The notes under the pieces were generated by a model. That model was not told the DNA's origin. It made no database searches and was given only the letters and a program-made list of their open reading frames with translations. Position numbers and translations under genes: made by a program. Shown in pieces: positions 63,163 to 64,000 of a DNA stretch of 64,000 bases. How positions within the stretch are numbered: position 1 is the first letter of the stretch; every line of letters starts with the position of its first letter. The stretch comes from Flavobacteriales bacterium (GTDB lineage: Bacteria; Bacteroidota; Bacteroidia; Flavobacteriales_E; Vicingaceae), in the NCBI GenBank assembly GCA_020635815.1, contig JACJZB010000001.1:186001-250000 (forward strand), written 5' to 3'.

Positions 63163-63195
63163 CAAAAATACTTATTATCATTGCTTTGCCCCAAA
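63163..63195 (-). promoter_or_regulatory. Promoter of purE
   Basis: Minus strand TTTG (63195-63192), a 21-bp spacer and TATTTTTG (63170-63163), full consensus match. It overlaps the upstream part of the hpt promoter region on the other strand. Confidence 0.6.
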
Positions 63196-63212
63196 TGAAA
63201 CATTAAAATAGT

Positions 63213-63220
63213 TACATTTG
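63213..63220 (+). promoter_or_regulatory. -7 element of hpt
   Basis: TACATTTG, full match to TAnnTTTG. A TTTG at 63185-63188 is 24 bp upstream, slightly further than ideal. The leader would be about 10 bases. Confidence 0.5.
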
Positions 63221-63236
63221 CAATCCAATTTATTTT

Positions 63237-63773
63237 ATGGAAACTATTACAGTAAAAGACCTATCGTTTAAGCCATTTATTTCTGAAGAAGATATTCAAG
63301 TGGCGATTAAAAATGTTGCTCAAAAAATTAATGAGGATTATAAAAGTAAAACACCAATATTTTTAGGTGTTTTAAATGGTTCTTTTATGTTTATGGGAGA
63401 TTTAATGAAGTCAATAACTTTGGATTGTTACACTTCATTTGTTAAAATGGCATCTTATGAAGGTACCGAGAGTACAGGTGTAATTAATGAACTGATTGGT
63501 TTAAACGAAGACATTGAAGGGAAAGACATCATCCTCGTTGAAGATATCGTTGATACAGGTAATACATTGGTTAAACTTTATGAAATATTAGGCGAAAAAA
63601 AACCTCGAAGCATAAAAATAGCTACCCTTCTTTATAAGCCAGAAGCTTATAAAAAAGAGTATAAAATTGATTACGTAGGAAAAGAAATTCCCAACGCTTT
63701 TGTGTTAGGTTATGGATTGGATTACGATGGTTTAGGAAGAAATTTAAGTTCAATATATGTGTTAAAAGACTAA
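63237..63773 (+). CDS. hpt: Hypoxanthine phosphoribosyltransferase
   Basis: A 178-aa type I PRTase that salvages hypoxanthine (and guanine) with PRPP. The PRPP-binding loop DIILVEDIVDTGNTL is intact, and LGVLNGSFMFMGDLM plus the C-terminal YVGKEIPNAFVLGYGLDYDG match the HPRT family. The adk gene follows 17 bases later, forming a purine salvage unit. Confidence 0.95.
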   Translation: METITVKDLSFKPFISEEDIQVAIKNVAQKINEDYKSKTPIFLGVLNGSFMFMGDLMKSITLDCYTSFVKMASYEGTESTGVINELIGLNEDIEGKDIILVEDIVDTGNTLVKLYEILGEKKPRSIKIATLLYKPEAYKKEYKIDYVGKEIPNAFVLGYGLDYDGLGRNLSSIYVLKD

Positions 63774-63790
63774 CACTTAAAAGGAGTTAT

Positions 63791-64000
63791 ATGTTAAATA
63801 TTGTATTATTTGGTCCTCCGGGAGCAGGAAAAGGCACTCAAGCTGCGAAATTAATTGATAAATATAACCTTGTTCATTTATCAACTGGAGATATTTTTAG
63901 AGCCAATATTAAAGGGGAAACAGCATTGGGTAAGCTGGCTAAAACTTACATTGATAAAGGAGAATTGGTGCCAGATGAGGTTACTATTGGAATGTTAGAA
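63791..64000 (+). CDS. adk: Adenylate kinase (3' partial)
   Basis: The first 70 codons of adenylate kinase, which interconverts ATP+AMP and 2 ADP. The P-loop is LFGPPGAGKGTQAAKL at residues 5-20, followed by HLSTGDIFRANI, the AMP-binding STGD/R motif. The rest lies beyond the window. A clear Shine-Dalgarno AAGGAG (63781-63786) lies 4 bases before the ATG, unusual in this window where SD sites are mostly absent. Confidence 0.95.
   Translation, partial: MLNIVLFGPPGAGKGTQAAKLIDKYNLVHLSTGDIFRANIKGETALGKLAKTYIDKGELVPDEVTIGMLE

Noticed and set aside
1..64000. tRNA genes, antiphage defence genes, toxin-antitoxin pairs, prophage or biosynthetic cluster
   Set aside because: No T-loop or acceptor pattern seen in any intergenic gap and no hallmark proteins of these systems among the genes.

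Overview
The window is a stretch of ordinary, AT-rich chromosome from a member of the Bacteroidota, most likely order Flavobacteriales. The evidence is a fused lpxC-fabZ gene, two secreted proteins with C-terminal type IX secretion (T9SS) sorting domains, a DUF5723/thrombospondin-3/OmpA protein, a HYC_CC_PP family protein, many lipoproteins with Bacteroidota-style signals, and repeated promoter elements matching the Bacteroidota consensus TAnnTTTG instead of a proteobacterial -10 box. I cannot name the genus. No tRNA, 16S/23S rRNA, CRISPR array, prophage or transposase was found.

Layout. 1-5.8 kb: 3' part of a secreted PA-domain/T9SS protein, ruvC, then a run of flippase-like protein, family 2 glycosyltransferase and OppC-type ABC permease. 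5.8-11.1 kb: leftward cluster of M61 peptidase, dihydrofolate reductase, lipoprotein, flavin reductase and AtoE-type transporter. 11.3-18.2 kb: small hypothetical, hotdog thioesterase, coiled-coil lipoprotein, then a leftward operon with two paralogous TPR-SpoIIE phosphatases around an unrecognised 100-residue protein. 18.3-23.3 kb: rplS, T9SS esterase, Smr protein, RNase P RNA (rnpB) and a DEAD-box helicase. 23.3-30.8 kb: OmpA-family protein, trkH-trkA potassium uptake, isoaspartyl peptidase, O-methyltransferase. 30.8-31.4 kb: gene-poor repeat region with a duplicated 109-bp unit and nested inverted repeats. 31.4-38 kb: LTA-synthase-like sulfatase, then lpxD-lpxC/fabZ-lpxA-efp and a beta-barrel protein. 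38-45 kb: tatA, Ca/Na antiporter, CAP-OmpA fusion protein, MFS transporter, lhgO, YgjV-like protein. 45.4-56.2 kb: a heavy-metal (probably copper) efflux locus. 56.3-64 kb: housekeeping genes (aminotransferase, two DUF1573 proteins, valS, purE, hpt, 5' part of adk).

How the genes work together. The clearest functional units are lipid A synthesis (lpxD, lpxC/fabZ, lpxA), K+ uptake (trkA/trkH overlap by one base), and the metal locus. In the metal locus a HYC_CC_PP protein, CusA, a four-helix-bundle protein, a TolC-like channel, a CusB-like adaptor, a small metal-binding lipoprotein and a CopA ATPase are all on the plus strand; together they could move Cu/Ag from cytoplasm to periplasm and out of the cell. 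The same Cys-rich heavy-metal-binding module occurs four times in three of these proteins.

I found no convincing new multi-gene system. The items most worth a second look are the structured intergenic elements at 30.8-31.3 kb and 45.8-45.9 kb, the SpoIIE pair with its unknown partner, the four-helix-bundle gene inside the efflux operon, a 34-bp perfect palindrome before copA, the CAP-OmpA fusion, and several promoters so close to their start codons that leaderless mRNAs are likely.
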